From positions 1-13,769 of the forward strand of contig DATFLY010000052.1 in NCBI GenBank assembly GCA_035267185.1: a stretch of 13,769 bases of DNA, read 5' to 3'. This DNA is from JAUIBE01 sp035267185 (GTDB lineage Bacteria > Pseudomonadota > Gammaproteobacteria > Xanthomonadales > SZUA-36). Each line of letters starts with the position of its first letter. The first letter of the stretch is position 1. The notes under the pieces were generated by a model. The model was given only the letters and a program-made list of their open reading frames with translations. It was not told where the DNA came from and did not search any database. The position numbers and the translations under genes were made by a program. Shown here piece after piece: positions 1 through 7,118 of this stretch.

Positions 1-149
1 TTAACCGGGTGTGGTCGGCTTCAACCGATGGCTATGTTGATGAGGTCAACATGTACATCGAGCGTGCGCTCAAGCAATTCACAGAGGCTCACAAACATTT
101 CAACGAGCTGCGGCAGTCACAAACGGGCGAGCAACCGGCCAGCGCGTAG
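1..149 (+). CDS. C-terminal fragment of an unidentified protein
   Basis: An open frame enters from the left edge (first full codon at base 3) and ends at a TAG at 147-149, giving the last 48 residues of a protein whose start lies outside the window. The visible part contains DGYVDEVNMYIERALKQF, which looks like an amphipathic helix, followed by a polar tail ending QPASA. Codon use is natural and the frame stops exactly where the repeat-rich DNA begins, which supports a real gene end. An overlapping frame (28-342) runs on into the repeats and is not favoured. I do not recognise the family; the fragment is too short for a functional call. Confidence 0.6.
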   Translation, partial: NRVWSASTDGYVDEVNMYIERALKQFTEAHKHFNELRQSQTGEQPASA

Positions 150-248
150 AGTTCGCCCGGAACCCGCTTCCTTCCCAAACGGGTGGATCCCGGTCTCCGC
201 TCCGCGAAACCGGGATGACGTAAAAATATCGCAGGGTGTCGTGCTGTA

Positions 249-274
249 TGTAGGAGCGGCGTCCTCGCCGCGAC
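249..274 (+). repeat. REP-like palindrome, TAGGAGCGG family
   Basis: The unit begins TGTAGGAGCGG and ends CCGCGAC, with a perfect 6-bp stem GCGGCG (256-261) / CGCCGC (266-271) around a TCCT loop. It is related to the five-copy array at 10679-10869 and to the inverted copy at 11708-11733, but its loop sequence differs and keeps base pairing, as expected of an element maintained as a hairpin. Confidence 0.75.
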
Positions 275-372
275 TCGATGTAGCGCCTTCGCTACGACGT
301 GGGTCCCGGTCTTCGCTCCGCGAAACCGGGATGACGGGGTAAGGGTGGTCATCCCGGAAAGTGGCGTTCTTA

Positions 373-457
373 TCGTCATCCCGGAAAGTCGAATAGACTT
401 ATCCGGGACCCACTACCTCGCAAAGCCGGTGGATCCCGGCTTTCGCCGGGATGACGA
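373..457. repeat. 85-bp element with 12-bp terminal inverted repeats
   Basis: Bases 373-384 (TCGTCATCCCGG) are the exact reverse complement of 446-457. The interior has two further hairpins: 379-408, and 433-440 with 445-452 (ATCCCGGC/GCCGGGAT). There is no coding capacity. The form is like a miniature inverted-repeat or paired REP element that would depend on a transposase encoded elsewhere. A clear target-site duplication is not visible, so recent transposition is not shown. Confidence 0.6.
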
Positions 458-539
458 ATATGTTTGTCATTCCGAAAAGTGGCGATTAACGTCATCCCGG
501 AAAGTTGAATAGACTTGTCCGAATCGCCTTGCGATTAAC

Positions 540-573
540 GTCATCCCGGAAAGTCGAATAGACTTATCCGGGA
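540..573. repeat. Short-loop copy of a conserved stem-loop repeat
   Basis: After the GTCA leader, bases 544-555 pair with 561-573 to give a 12-bp stem with one bulged A (566) and a 5-base loop GAATA. An identical copy lies at 375-408, and a decayed copy, with its right arm lost, begins at 491. The hairpin lies about 50 bases beyond the stop codon of the minus-strand ATP-grasp gene and could protect or end that transcript, although no U-run follows it. Confidence 0.7.
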
Positions 574-625
574 CCCACTCTCTCGCGAAGCGGTCAGATC
601 GAACAATACACCTGCCCCAATCATT

Positions 626-1567
626 CTATGCCCCAAACGCCTCACACGACCATGCGATGCGCTCGTCGGTTTCATCGTGAAGGGTCTCAAGATTTTCGAT
701 CTGTTTGAGCCGGCTTTTCAGACCAGTCCTGTTGGCGATCTGGATGTTCAGGCCAGGCCGTGCGTTCAACTCGAGAATCAACGGACCCAGATCGCGATCC
801 AGCACGATGTCCACTCCCAGGTAGCCAAGCTGAACCGCCTCATAACATTGTGAAGCCATGGTCAGTATTTGCTGCCAGTGTGGAATCTCGAAACCCTGGA
901 TTTCCTCACCAGTATCCGGATGAATGCTAACGGGTGAATTTCCCGACACACCACCCACCGTCAGACCGGTTCCCAGATCAATTCCCACACCAATCGCACC
1001 CTGGTGCAGGTTGGCTTTGCCATGCGATCGCCGGGTGGGTAACCGGGTCATGGCCATCACCGGATAGCCTTTGTAGACAATCACCCTGATGTCCGGAACG
1101 CCGTGATAAGTCAGTGACGCGAATGCGGGATCAAAGTGAACCAGTGATTCGATCATCGCAACATCAGGCTGGCCGCCAAGCGAATACATGCCGCCGATCA
1201 CGTTGGTGACGTGATGTTTGAGATCAGCGTATTCCACCAGCTTGCCATCTGAATCGACAAAATATTCCGTTTTACGATCGGTGATGACCTGGATGCCGTC
1301 ACCGCCGCTGCCATGCGCCGGTTTGATCACGAATTCAGTGTTGCCACCCAGTGCTTCTTCCAGGTGTGAAGCGCCACGCATGGAGTTAACAACACCAATG
1401 AGGTCCGGGACTGCCAGTCCCCTTTCCTGCAGGCAACGTTTGCAGAGCACCTTGTCATCTACCAGCGGATAAAACTTTCGCTGGTTGTGCATCAGGATGT
1501 AATCACCATTGCGTGCGTTGAGCCCCAGCACGCCGGTCTTTTTCAATGTCTGGTAATACCTGAGCAT
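626..1567 (-). CDS. RimK-like ATP-grasp ligase (alpha-L-glutamate ligase-related)
   Basis: The 313-residue product matches the ATP-grasp fold of the RimK relatives known as alpha-L-glutamate ligase-related proteins. These are predicted to use ATP to activate a carboxylate and join an amino acid to a peptide or other acceptor. Visible motifs are the nucleotide-binding FVIKPAHGSGGDG at 79-91, DIRVIVYKG at 159-167, the basic stretch RLPTRRSHGKAN at 175-186, and the metal-binding ILELNARPGLN at 264-274. The length is typical for the family and the frame is intact. Its ATG lies two bases after the stop of the transglutaminase-like gene, so it is the last gene of a three-gene operon. No ribosomal S6 gene is nearby, and the true substrate is unknown. 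Family call is firm; the exact reaction is inference. Confidence 0.9.
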   Translation of the reverse strand: MLRYYQTLKKTGVLGLNARNGDYILMHNQRKFYPLVDDKVLCKRCLQERGLAVPDLIGVVNSMRGASHLEEALGGNTEFVIKPAHGSGGDGIQVITDRKTEYFVDSDGKLVEYADLKHHVTNVIGGMYSLGGQPDVAMIESLVHFDPAFASLTYHGVPDIRVIVYKGYPVMAMTRLPTRRSHGKANLHQGAIGVGIDLGTGLTVGGVSGNSPVSIHPDTGEEIQGFEIPHWQQILTMASQCYEAVQLGYLGVDIVLDRDLGPLILELNARPGLNIQIANRTGLKSRLKQIENLETLHDETDERIAWSCEAFGA

Positions 1568-1569
1568 CT

Positions 1570-3099
1570 TTAACCCGATCCAGCGTTAATTTCCGAGAAT
1601 CGGAACAACTCGGTCACCCGGAACCCGGTGTAGCGACCCATGGCCACCACGATGCCCAGGGCGATGAAATTAACCTCCGGAAATACTGTGACCCAGTAAC
1701 TCAGGACATCGATGCCCATCACGACATAGGCCAGCGATGCCATCAGCAGGCTTCCTGCCCCCTCCTTGAGCGCTGTGCCCGCACCACGCTCTTCCCACAC
1801 AATGGACATTCGCTCGATCACCAGGGAGATGATGATCATTGGGAACAGGGAGACCGAGAGTCCCGTTTCCATACCCATCTTGTTGCTGATGATGCTGATG
1901 GTGGTCATCAGCAAAACGACAATGGTGACCACTGCCGCGAGCCTGGGCACCAGCAAAAGCCTGAGCCGCTCAAGATAGAACCTGAATCCCAACCCGAGCC
2001 CAACGATCAGGATAAACAGCAATATGCCCTTGAGTAACTCGGTTTCACGAAACGCGAGTGCAATCAGCACCGGCGCAAACGTGCCGAATGAACTCAGTCC
2101 CACGAAATTCCGCAGGATCACGATCACCAGGATTCCGAAAGGAATCAGCAGCAAAACCTCATAAACTGACTGGGTCTGAAGCGGAAGATCAAGAATGGAT
2201 ATTTCACCAATGGTCGAATCGCGCAGACGGGTGCGCTCGGTGGCAAGCTCGAGTGCACTCTTGATCTGTCGGCGGGTGGTTATGGCCGCCTCTGAAATGC
2301 TGGCACCCTGCGCTGCGGACATCTCGCCATCACCGGTCCACCAGATGAAAAAATTATCCGGCAGGCCTTCATCACCTGTAAAAGGATCAAACACCAGCCA
2401 GTCTTCACCATTATGGACGGCCAGCAATGTCCTTATAGCCGCGGCCTGCTGCTCAACGTCCAGGAACACCCCGTGAAGTTGAAGGGTGGGAATACGGGCA
2501 CCGGCAAGCAGGGTCTGCACCAGTCGCACACGATCAAGCGATGATTCCACCGTGGACAGGAACAGCTTGGTGTTCTCGTCATTTTCCCTGCCGGTCATTC
2601 GCGCCATGACTGCAGCGGCAAAAGATTCTATGTCAGCCGACTCGGCGCGAACCTCGGTAATGATTTCATTCAACGCCGTGGCAAAAGGCTCTTCCAGTTC
2701 CGGCACCTGGGGATATTGTGGCCTGGGTGCAAACGACTTCTCCCGGGTATCGCGAAAAACCGTGGCGCGATAATAAAGCGTGGTTGGCGCATTGAGTCTT
2801 CGCACGGCCCAATCAGCCTGCCGCCAGAATGTATCTTCATCGAGGGTCAGGCCAAACTGCCTGGAAATAAAATTCTCTTCGCTGACTGTAAAGCCGGTTG
2901 GGCGGCTGGGTAGTACCAGGAATGCGCGGACCGGACCTGAACGAGGCTCAAGCTCCACGCGGGCCTGAATAGACCAGGCTTCACTTTCCATATCCGGAAG
3001 TGGTGGATAGCCGAGGCGCACCACTTTATAGGCAAGTATCAGCGACCCAACAATGATCAGAAACAGGGACAGCACAATCCATTGGCGGGACCGACTCAA
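1570..3099 (-). CDS. Inactive transglutaminase-like protein with seven membrane helices
   Basis: The 509-residue protein has an N-terminal membrane anchor (about 8-25), an extracytoplasmic region to about 305, and then roughly seven hydrophobic segments between 313 and 490. The soluble part resembles the inactive transglutaminase family fused to a 7TM module: the core LLAGARIPTLQLHGV (197-211) and WLVFDPFTG (234-242) is recognisable, but the catalytic Cys expected before this core is missing. Such a protein would bind rather than cleave or crosslink peptides. It probably passes signals or substrate between the periplasmic protease and the cytoplasmic ligase encoded beside it (inference). The start is a TTG placed directly after the protease TAG and in the same frame; no later Met would keep the membrane anchor. 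An AGGT-like ribosome site lies about nine bases upstream, inside the protease gene. Confidence 0.9.
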   Translation of the reverse strand: MSRSRQWIVLSLFLIIVGSLILAYKVVRLGYPPLPDMESEAWSIQARVELEPRSGPVRAFLVLPSRPTGFTVSEENFISRQFGLTLDEDTFWRQADWAVRRLNAPTTLYYRATVFRDTREKSFAPRPQYPQVPELEEPFATALNEIITEVRAESADIESFAAAVMARMTGRENDENTKLFLSTVESSLDRVRLVQTLLAGARIPTLQLHGVFLDVEQQAAAIRTLLAVHNGEDWLVFDPFTGDEGLPDNFFIWWTGDGEMSAAQGASISEAAITTRRQIKSALELATERTRLRDSTIGEISILDLPLQTQSVYEVLLLIPFGILVIVILRNFVGLSSFGTFAPVLIALAFRETELLKGILLFILIVGLGLGFRFYLERLRLLLVPRLAAVVTIVVLLMTTISIISNKMGMETGLSVSLFPMIIISLVIERMSIVWEERGAGTALKEGAGSLLMASLAYVVMGIDVLSYWVTVFPEVNFIALGIVVAMGRYTGFRVTELFRFSEINAGSG

Positions 3100-3633
3100 C
3101 TAATTACTACCTGCTGAACTGAAAACTTTTTGTTCGCATTCGGACCCACCCAGAAACGTGTTAGCGGGATCTATCAGCGCAAAACTGTCGAGCGCGTTGC
3201 GCCCAAGCAGAAGCGGATAGATGAATTCACCTCGATCCACCAGGCTGACTTCAGTTTCGAGACTGCGCCCCGCGATACACATATTGATGCTCACAACCGG
3301 CCTCACCTGGCGACTGCCATCGTGCTGAACAACCCCGATTGTGCGAACTCGCTCCCTGACAAGCAAGTATTCTTCATTACTTTCCCGATCCGTCACCGTG
3401 AAGCGAACCCATCGCTTTCCATCCTTGCGAAATTTCTTAACGATCTCGGCATCGAGCGAAGATGTCTCTGCGCCGGTATCGAGCTTGGCCTTAATTTTCA
3501 TTTCCGGATCATGAAGCCATGCGTTCTCCACCCAGCCCAGAATTTCCAGGTTTCGATTGGCTGCCATCGCCATATTAAGCGGGCAAAACAGGACAATCGT
3601 CACAGCCAGGTGCAAAATATTTCTGCTTATCAT
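3100..3633 (-). CDS. Exported retropepsin-like aspartyl protease (RimK-associated family)
   Basis: The 177-residue product starts with a signal peptide ending near MAMA-ANRN (cleavage about residue 24). It then shows KAKLDTGAETSSL (48-60), whose DTG at 52-54 is the catalytic motif of retropepsin-like proteases, and YPLLLGRNAL (139-148), the second conserved motif. The family is often listed as an ATP-dependent zinc protease, but the motif argues for an aspartyl mechanism, probably as a dimer. I chose the ATG at 3633: it gives a clean signal peptide and has GAGG about 11 bases upstream. An in-frame TTG at 3684 would add 17 unlikely residues. It is the first gene of the three-gene operon and probably trims or regulates the product of the downstream ligase in the periplasm (inference). 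The gene ends in TAG, directly followed by the TTG start of the next gene. Confidence 0.88.
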   Translation of the reverse strand: MISRNILHLAVTIVLFCPLNMAMAANRNLEILGWVENAWLHDPEMKIKAKLDTGAETSSLDAEIVKKFRKDGKRWVRFTVTDRESNEEYLLVRERVRTIGVVQHDGSRQVRPVVSINMCIAGRSLETEVSLVDRGEFIYPLLLGRNALDSFALIDPANTFLGGSECEQKVFSSAGSN

Positions 3634-3888
3634 CAAGGCTTTACACCTCAACTCGAATTCGGCGGAGCATGATACACGTAACAACAGTTAATTTCGCCCC
3701 GGAATTTGGTTTAGACTGGGGTTGAACTTCGCAGGGCCAGAATTTTCCAAGTTGATGCTTAAAAAACACGCCTATGTTGCAAAAAATGCGACACACCGCG
3801 GTTTTGGTGATTGACTGGGTTAATTCCAAAGTTATACAGTGTTCCGTTCTGACCCAAATCGAACTCTTTCAACAAACTGGGATACAGC
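3634..3888. other. Divergent intergenic control region
   Basis: This 255-base gap separates the minus-strand protease operon from the plus-strand TonB2-type operon and must hold the start signals of both. The rightward promoter is visible (3811-3838). For the leftward operon only a weak -10-like TATCAT (plus-strand bases 3669-3674) can be seen, without a good -35. No Fur-box-like palindrome was recognised by eye, and no repeats of the kinds seen elsewhere in the window occur here. Confidence 0.6.
3811..3838 (+). promoter_or_regulatory. Sigma70-like promoter of the TonB2-type operon
   Basis: TTGACT (3811-3816) matches the -35 consensus at five of six positions. It is followed after 16 bases by TATACA (3833-3838), which matches the -10 consensus at four of six. 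Transcription would begin near 3845, about 45 bases ahead of the first gene. A GGGA ribosome-binding sequence at 3879-3882 precedes the ATG at 3889. Confidence 0.6.
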
Positions 3889-4692
3889 ATGTTTATGAAT
3901 CACAACCCATTCAGGCTGAAGGGTAGGCCAAGTGTCGCCGCAGCCATATTTATTTTGGCCCTGCTTCCCGCAGTGGCTTTTTCCCAAGCCAGCATCAACC
4001 AGGTCACCCAGGCCGGCGAAGAACGCGCCGACGCGGGTGCCGCTGCACAACAGCAGGTTGAGCAGGTGGCGGATCAAACACTCGAGATTGAACAACAGTA
4101 CAAGTCACTGACGAAAGTCGTTGACGGACTGAAGGTTTACAACAGTCTCTTGCAGCGCCAGGTAGACAATCAGGTGACCGAGATGGAAGCGCTTAGCACT
4201 TCCATAGACAACGTTTCCCTGATCGAGCGCCAGATCACGCCGTTAATGACGCGCATGATTGATTCGCTCGAAGAGTTTATTCGGCTGGACACACCTTTCC
4301 TGCTGGATGAACGCGAAGAACGCATCGCGAGGCTGCGTGACATGATGGAGCGCTCTGACGTCACCGCGGCTGAGAAATTCCGCCAGGTGATCGAGGCCTA
4401 CCAGATTGAAAATGAATATGGCCGCACCATTGAAGCCTACAAAGGTTCAGTTGACATCAACGGCAACCAGGTGGAAGTTGATTTCCTTCGCGTTGGACGG
4501 GTTTCATTGACCTACCAGTCTGTTGGTGGCGGCACTACCGGTGGCTGGGATCCGGTCAGCGGAAGTTTCGTAGAGCTGCCCCCGGCAACTTACAAGAATC
4601 AGGTTTCTGATGGCCTGAAGGTGGCACGCAAGCAGGTTGCACCTGACCTGATGACCGTGCCGGTTCCCGCACCTACTTCAGGAGGGCAGTAA
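3889..4692 (+). CDS. DUF3450 periplasmic coiled-coil protein of the TonB2 operon
   Basis: The 267-residue product belongs to the DUF3450 family that leads TonB2-type operons in Vibrio and relatives. A signal peptide runs to about residue 32 (ALLPAVAFS). Next comes a long Gln/Glu-rich coiled coil (about 42-130), the conserved ERQITPLM (113-120), and a C-terminal domain with ENEYGRTIEAYKG (174-186) and VDFLRVGRVSLTYQ (197-210). It probably acts in the periplasm beside the extended ExbB-like protein encoded next, but its biochemical role is not established. The ATG at 3889 is preferred over the one at 3895 because of its spacing from the GGGA site. The gap to the next gene is two bases, and that gene's GGAGG lies within this one, so translation is probably coupled. 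Confidence 0.9.
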   Translation: MFMNHNPFRLKGRPSVAAAIFILALLPAVAFSQASINQVTQAGEERADAGAAAQQQVEQVADQTLEIEQQYKSLTKVVDGLKVYNSLLQRQVDNQVTEMEALSTSIDNVSLIERQITPLMTRMIDSLEEFIRLDTPFLLDEREERIARLRDMMERSDVTAAEKFRQVIEAYQIENEYGRTIEAYKGSVDINGNQVEVDFLRVGRVSLTYQSVGGGTTGGWDPVSGSFVELPPATYKNQVSDGLKVARKQVAPDLMTVPVPAPTSGGQ

Positions 4693-4694
4693 AA

Positions 4695-6086
4695 ATGACC
4701 CGGATTAACAAGACCATTCCGGCGGTCGTCATTACCGCCTTGATCATCGGCCTCGGGACTTTCAGTGGCTCTGCCCTGGCAGCCCAGGCTGTTTCCGTAG
4801 ACGAACTGCTTCGACAGGTTGAATCGGGTCGTGTAAAAGACGCCCAGGAAAATGCAGCCAGGCTTGAAGAGTTCCGTCGTGACCGTGCAAACCAGCAGCA
4901 GAAGGTCAGGGACATCCAGGCTGAGCAGGCCCGTGAAGAACAACGTTCCGAAGCCCTGGAAAACACATTCGAAATTAATGATGAAGAAATCATCGTTCTG
5001 GAAGCCGAACTGGCTGAACGCCTTGGTGACCTGAAAGAGCTTTTCGGTGTTCTCCAGCAGGCATCAGGTGATGCGCGCGGCAACTTTGAAAGTTCGCTGA
5101 CCCAGGTACAGTATCCTGATCGAGCCGAATGGCTGACAGCGTTTGCCCAGAAGATGGGTTCAACGACACGTATGCCAACCCTCGAGGAAATTGAAACGCT
5201 CTGGTTCGAACTGCAGCGCGAAATGGTCGAGTCCGGCAAAGTGCTGACCTTCTCTTCCAACGTGGTCAACGCCAATGGCGAAGAGCAGATGCGCGAAGTC
5301 ACACGAGTTGGTGTATTCAACGCAGTATCAGACGGCAAGTATCTCGAGTATGTGCCCGAGACCGGTCGCCTGGTTGAATTGCAGCGCCAACCTGCCTCGC
5401 GTTACCTTGATATGGCTGAAGGCGTCCAGAATGCCGGCAGCGGCCTGACACCATTCAGCATCGATCCAACACGTGGTCAGCTTCTGGCCCTGCTGGTGCA
5501 ATCGCCCAGCCTTCCGGAGCGTATCGCTCAGGGTAAAGAAGTTGGATATGTGATTATCGCCCTGGGTATCGTTGGTGTGCTTATTGCCATCTGGCGACTG
5601 CTGGCTCTGACAGCCACAGCCGGTGCGGTTAAGAAGCAAACCAGGAACCTCAACCAGGCAGGCAACAACCCGCTGGGTCGAGTGCTCAAGGTTGCACTGG
5701 ATAACCCCAATGTTGATGTTGAAGGTCTTGAATTGAGGCTCGGCGAAGCCATCCTCAAGGAAACACCCAAGTTCAACAAGATGCTGCCCCTGCTCAAGAT
5801 CATCGCTGTGGTTGCACCGCTGCTGGGTCTTCTCGGTACGGTGACCGGTATGATCGTGACCTTCCAGGCGATCACGCTGTATGGCGCAGGCGATCCGAAG
5901 ATGATGGCTGGTGGTATTTCTACCGCTCTCGTGACCACGGTTCTTGGCCTTGTTGTGGCCATCCCGACGGTGTTCCTGCATACCCTGGTTTCGAGCCGCG
6001 CGCGGCGTCTGAGCCAGATCCTGCAGGAAGAAGCCGCAGGCATGCTTTCTGAGCGCGCTGAGCGACAAGCCAGCGGATCGGCATAA
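4695..6086 (+). CDS. ttpC: TtpC-type ExbB/TolQ-family protein with large periplasmic extension
   Basis: The 463-residue protein begins with a signal peptide (to about residue 29, SGSALA), then a charged coiled coil (about 35-120) and a periplasmic domain up to about 280. The MotA/TolQ/ExbB proton-channel module follows: a first membrane helix near 284-305, a second with APLLGLLGTVTGMI (374-387), and a third with GGISTALVTTVLGLVVAIP (406-424). This layout fits TtpC of the Vibrio TonB2 system, where it is needed in addition to ExbB2, ExbD2 and TonB2. The gene has a clear GGAGG (4681-4685) nine bases before its ATG. The pore keeps two threonines (T382, T415) but has T410 where E. coli ExbB has E176. 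Function by family is firm; the symbol is by analogy. Confidence 0.9.
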   Translation: MTRINKTIPAVVITALIIGLGTFSGSALAAQAVSVDELLRQVESGRVKDAQENAARLEEFRRDRANQQQKVRDIQAEQAREEQRSEALENTFEINDEEIIVLEAELAERLGDLKELFGVLQQASGDARGNFESSLTQVQYPDRAEWLTAFAQKMGSTTRMPTLEEIETLWFELQREMVESGKVLTFSSNVVNANGEEQMREVTRVGVFNAVSDGKYLEYVPETGRLVELQRQPASRYLDMAEGVQNAGSGLTPFSIDPTRGQLLALLVQSPSLPERIAQGKEVGYVIIALGIVGVLIAIWRLLALTATAGAVKKQTRNLNQAGNNPLGRVLKVALDNPNVDVEGLELRLGEAILKETPKFNKMLPLLKIIAVVAPLLGLLGTVTGMIVTFQAITLYGAGDPKMMAGGISTALVTTVLGLVVAIPTVFLHTLVSSRARRLSQILQEEAAGMLSERAERQASGSA

Positions 6087-6104
6087 CGCAACGGCGGAAA
6101 ATTT

Positions 6105-6698
6105 ATGGATTTTCTCTACTATTACCTGCCGTTTCTCGGGACCATTCGTGACTTTATGGAGCTCGGTGGTCCAGTGCTGACGGTTATCGCACTGGTCACC
6201 CTGTTCATGTGGATCCTGATCATCGAGCGCCTGATTTACTTTCGAACCACCCATAACCGGCTGGTTCGAAATGCGCTTTCGACATGGAACGCAAGGGATG
6301 ATCACTCCTCGTGGAAAGCGCATGCGATTCGCTCGAGAATCATTTCGCAAGTTGCCGCGCTGGCCGAAAGGAACATTGCTTTGATCCAGACCTGTGTTGC
6401 CCTGTGTCCGCTTTTAGGACTGCTGGGCACGGTGACAGGCATGATCGAAGTGTTCCAGGTCATGGCGATTTCAGGTTCAGGCAATCCACGCTCGATGGCA
6501 TCGGGCGTGGCTAAAGCCACGATTCCAACGATGGCCGGCATGGTCGCTGCACTTTCGGGTGTGGCCATGCAGGCGTATCTGCAGAACAAGGTGACCCACG
6601 AACGCGAACTGATCACGGACGAACTCGATATCGGCACGCACTATGCCCACCAGATAAATACCCCGGCACCAGCTGGCCCGGGTGGACAGGAGAACTGA
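6105..6698 (+). CDS. exbB: ExbB-like proton channel subunit
   Basis: The 197-residue inner-membrane protein has three predicted helices (about 22-45, 93-119, 136-160) and the MotA/TolQ/ExbB signature PLLGLLGTVTGMI (102-114), of which GLLGTVTGMI is identical to the upstream TtpC-like protein. It should form the oligomeric channel that, with ExbD, uses the proton gradient to energise TonB. The third helix reads SGVAKATIPTMAGM (133-146): T142 is kept, but K137 stands where E. coli ExbB has the functional Glu. The start ATG has GGCGGAAAA upstream. The 18-base gap from the previous gene and the one-base gap (TGA-A-ATG) to exbD mark it as part of one operon. Confidence 0.92.
   Translation: MDFLYYYLPFLGTIRDFMELGGPVLTVIALVTLFMWILIIERLIYFRTTHNRLVRNALSTWNARDDHSSWKAHAIRSRIISQVAALAERNIALIQTCVALCPLLGLLGTVTGMIEVFQVMAISGSGNPRSMASGVAKATIPTMAGMVAALSGVAMQAYLQNKVTHERELITDELDIGTHYAHQINTPAPAGPGGQEN
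6688..6692 (+). promoter_or_regulatory. Ribosome-binding site that fixes the exbD start
   Basis: AGGAG lies seven bases before the ATG at 6700 and within the last codons of exbB. An in-frame GTG at 6682 precedes this site and has no ribosome-binding sequence of its own, so the ATG at 6700 is the likely start. Confidence 0.7.
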
Positions 6699-6699
6699 A

Positions 6700-7107
6700 A
6701 TGCGGCAAATGTTTAATCAGGTTGAGGCCGAGGAAGAACAGGAGATCAACATCACGCCGATGCTCGACGTGGTGTTCATCATGCTGATTTTCTTCATCGT
6801 GACTGCAACCTTCATCAAGGAAGCGGGTATCGAGGTGAACAGGCCCGATGCTGCAACCGCGGTGAAGCAGGAAAAGGCCAATATTCTTATCGCCATTGGC
6901 CCCAACAATGACATCTGGATTGACCGTCGTCGGATTGATCCACGTTCGGTTCGCCCGAACATTGAGCGGCTTCATGCGGAGAATCCGCAAGGATCTGTTG
7001 TCATACAAGCTGACAAGGAAAGTAAAACAGACACTTTGATCCAGGTAATGGATGCGGCCCGATCGGCCGGAGTGTTCAACGTTTCAATCGCTGCCCAGGA
7101 GCAGTAG
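6700..7107 (+). CDS. exbD: ExbD-like proton-channel partner
   Basis: The 135-residue product has the ExbD/TolR layout: a short acidic cytoplasmic tail, one membrane helix (about 21-40) and a periplasmic domain. The helix starts INITPMLDVVFIMLIFFIV, where D23 is the conserved protonatable Asp of the family (D25 in E. coli ExbD). The periplasmic part includes NILIAIGPNNDIWID (61-75) and ends VSIAAQEQ. It works inside the ExbB ring as the moving or proton-carrying part of the motor. The start is the ATG at 6700, set by the upstream AGGAG. Its stop overlaps the strong AGGAGG (7106-7111) that serves the TonB gene. Confidence 0.93.
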   Translation: MRQMFNQVEAEEEQEINITPMLDVVFIMLIFFIVTATFIKEAGIEVNRPDAATAVKQEKANILIAIGPNNDIWIDRRRIDPRSVRPNIERLHAENPQGSVVIQADKESKTDTLIQVMDAARSAGVFNVSIAAQEQ

Positions 7108-7118
7108 GAGGCAAAACC

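Larger units (their letters stand above)
150..625. repeat. Gene-free mosaic of short hairpin repeats
   Basis: This 476-base gap holds no credible gene. It is packed with short repeats: GTCATCCCGGAAAGT or close variants at 348, 375, 466, 491 and 540; three ATCCCGG...CCGGGAT hairpins (187-216, 304-331, 433-452); a perfect GTAGCG/CGCTAC hairpin at 280-295; and one TAGGAGCGG-type repeat at 249-274. Similar short palindromes are known as REP sequences in Pseudomonas and Xanthomonas relatives. The gap lies between the 3' ends of two converging genes, a usual location for REP elements, where they may act as transcription barriers (inference). Confidence 0.85.

Noticed and set aside
28..342. 104-residue open frame at the left edge
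   Set aside because: It overlaps the better-supported frame ending at 149, then runs through hairpin repeats, and its product is Arg/Ser-rich with no protein-like pattern.
150..625. Small RNA gene in the left gap
   Set aside because: Many hairpins are present, but each belongs to a repeat family, and no promoter plus terminator pair could be identified.
1570..3633. A single fusion gene broken by a nonsense mutation (pseudogene)
   Set aside because: The two parts correspond to separate families normally encoded by separate adjacent genes, and the TTG plus AGGT-like site allows a fresh start. The same-frame junction is still noted as a finding.
3130..3672. 180-residue open frame on the plus strand
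   Set aside because: It is antisense to the retropepsin-like protease, which has a signal peptide and catalytic motif; the plus-strand product has none.
3634..3684. TTG-initiated extension of the protease gene
   Set aside because: It would place 17 residues, including charged ones, before a normal signal peptide; the ATG at 3633 has its own upstream GAGG.
5328..6350. 340-residue open frame on the minus strand
   Set aside because: It lies antisense to the ttpC-like and exbB genes, has no recognisable domain, and is explained by codon bias of the real genes.
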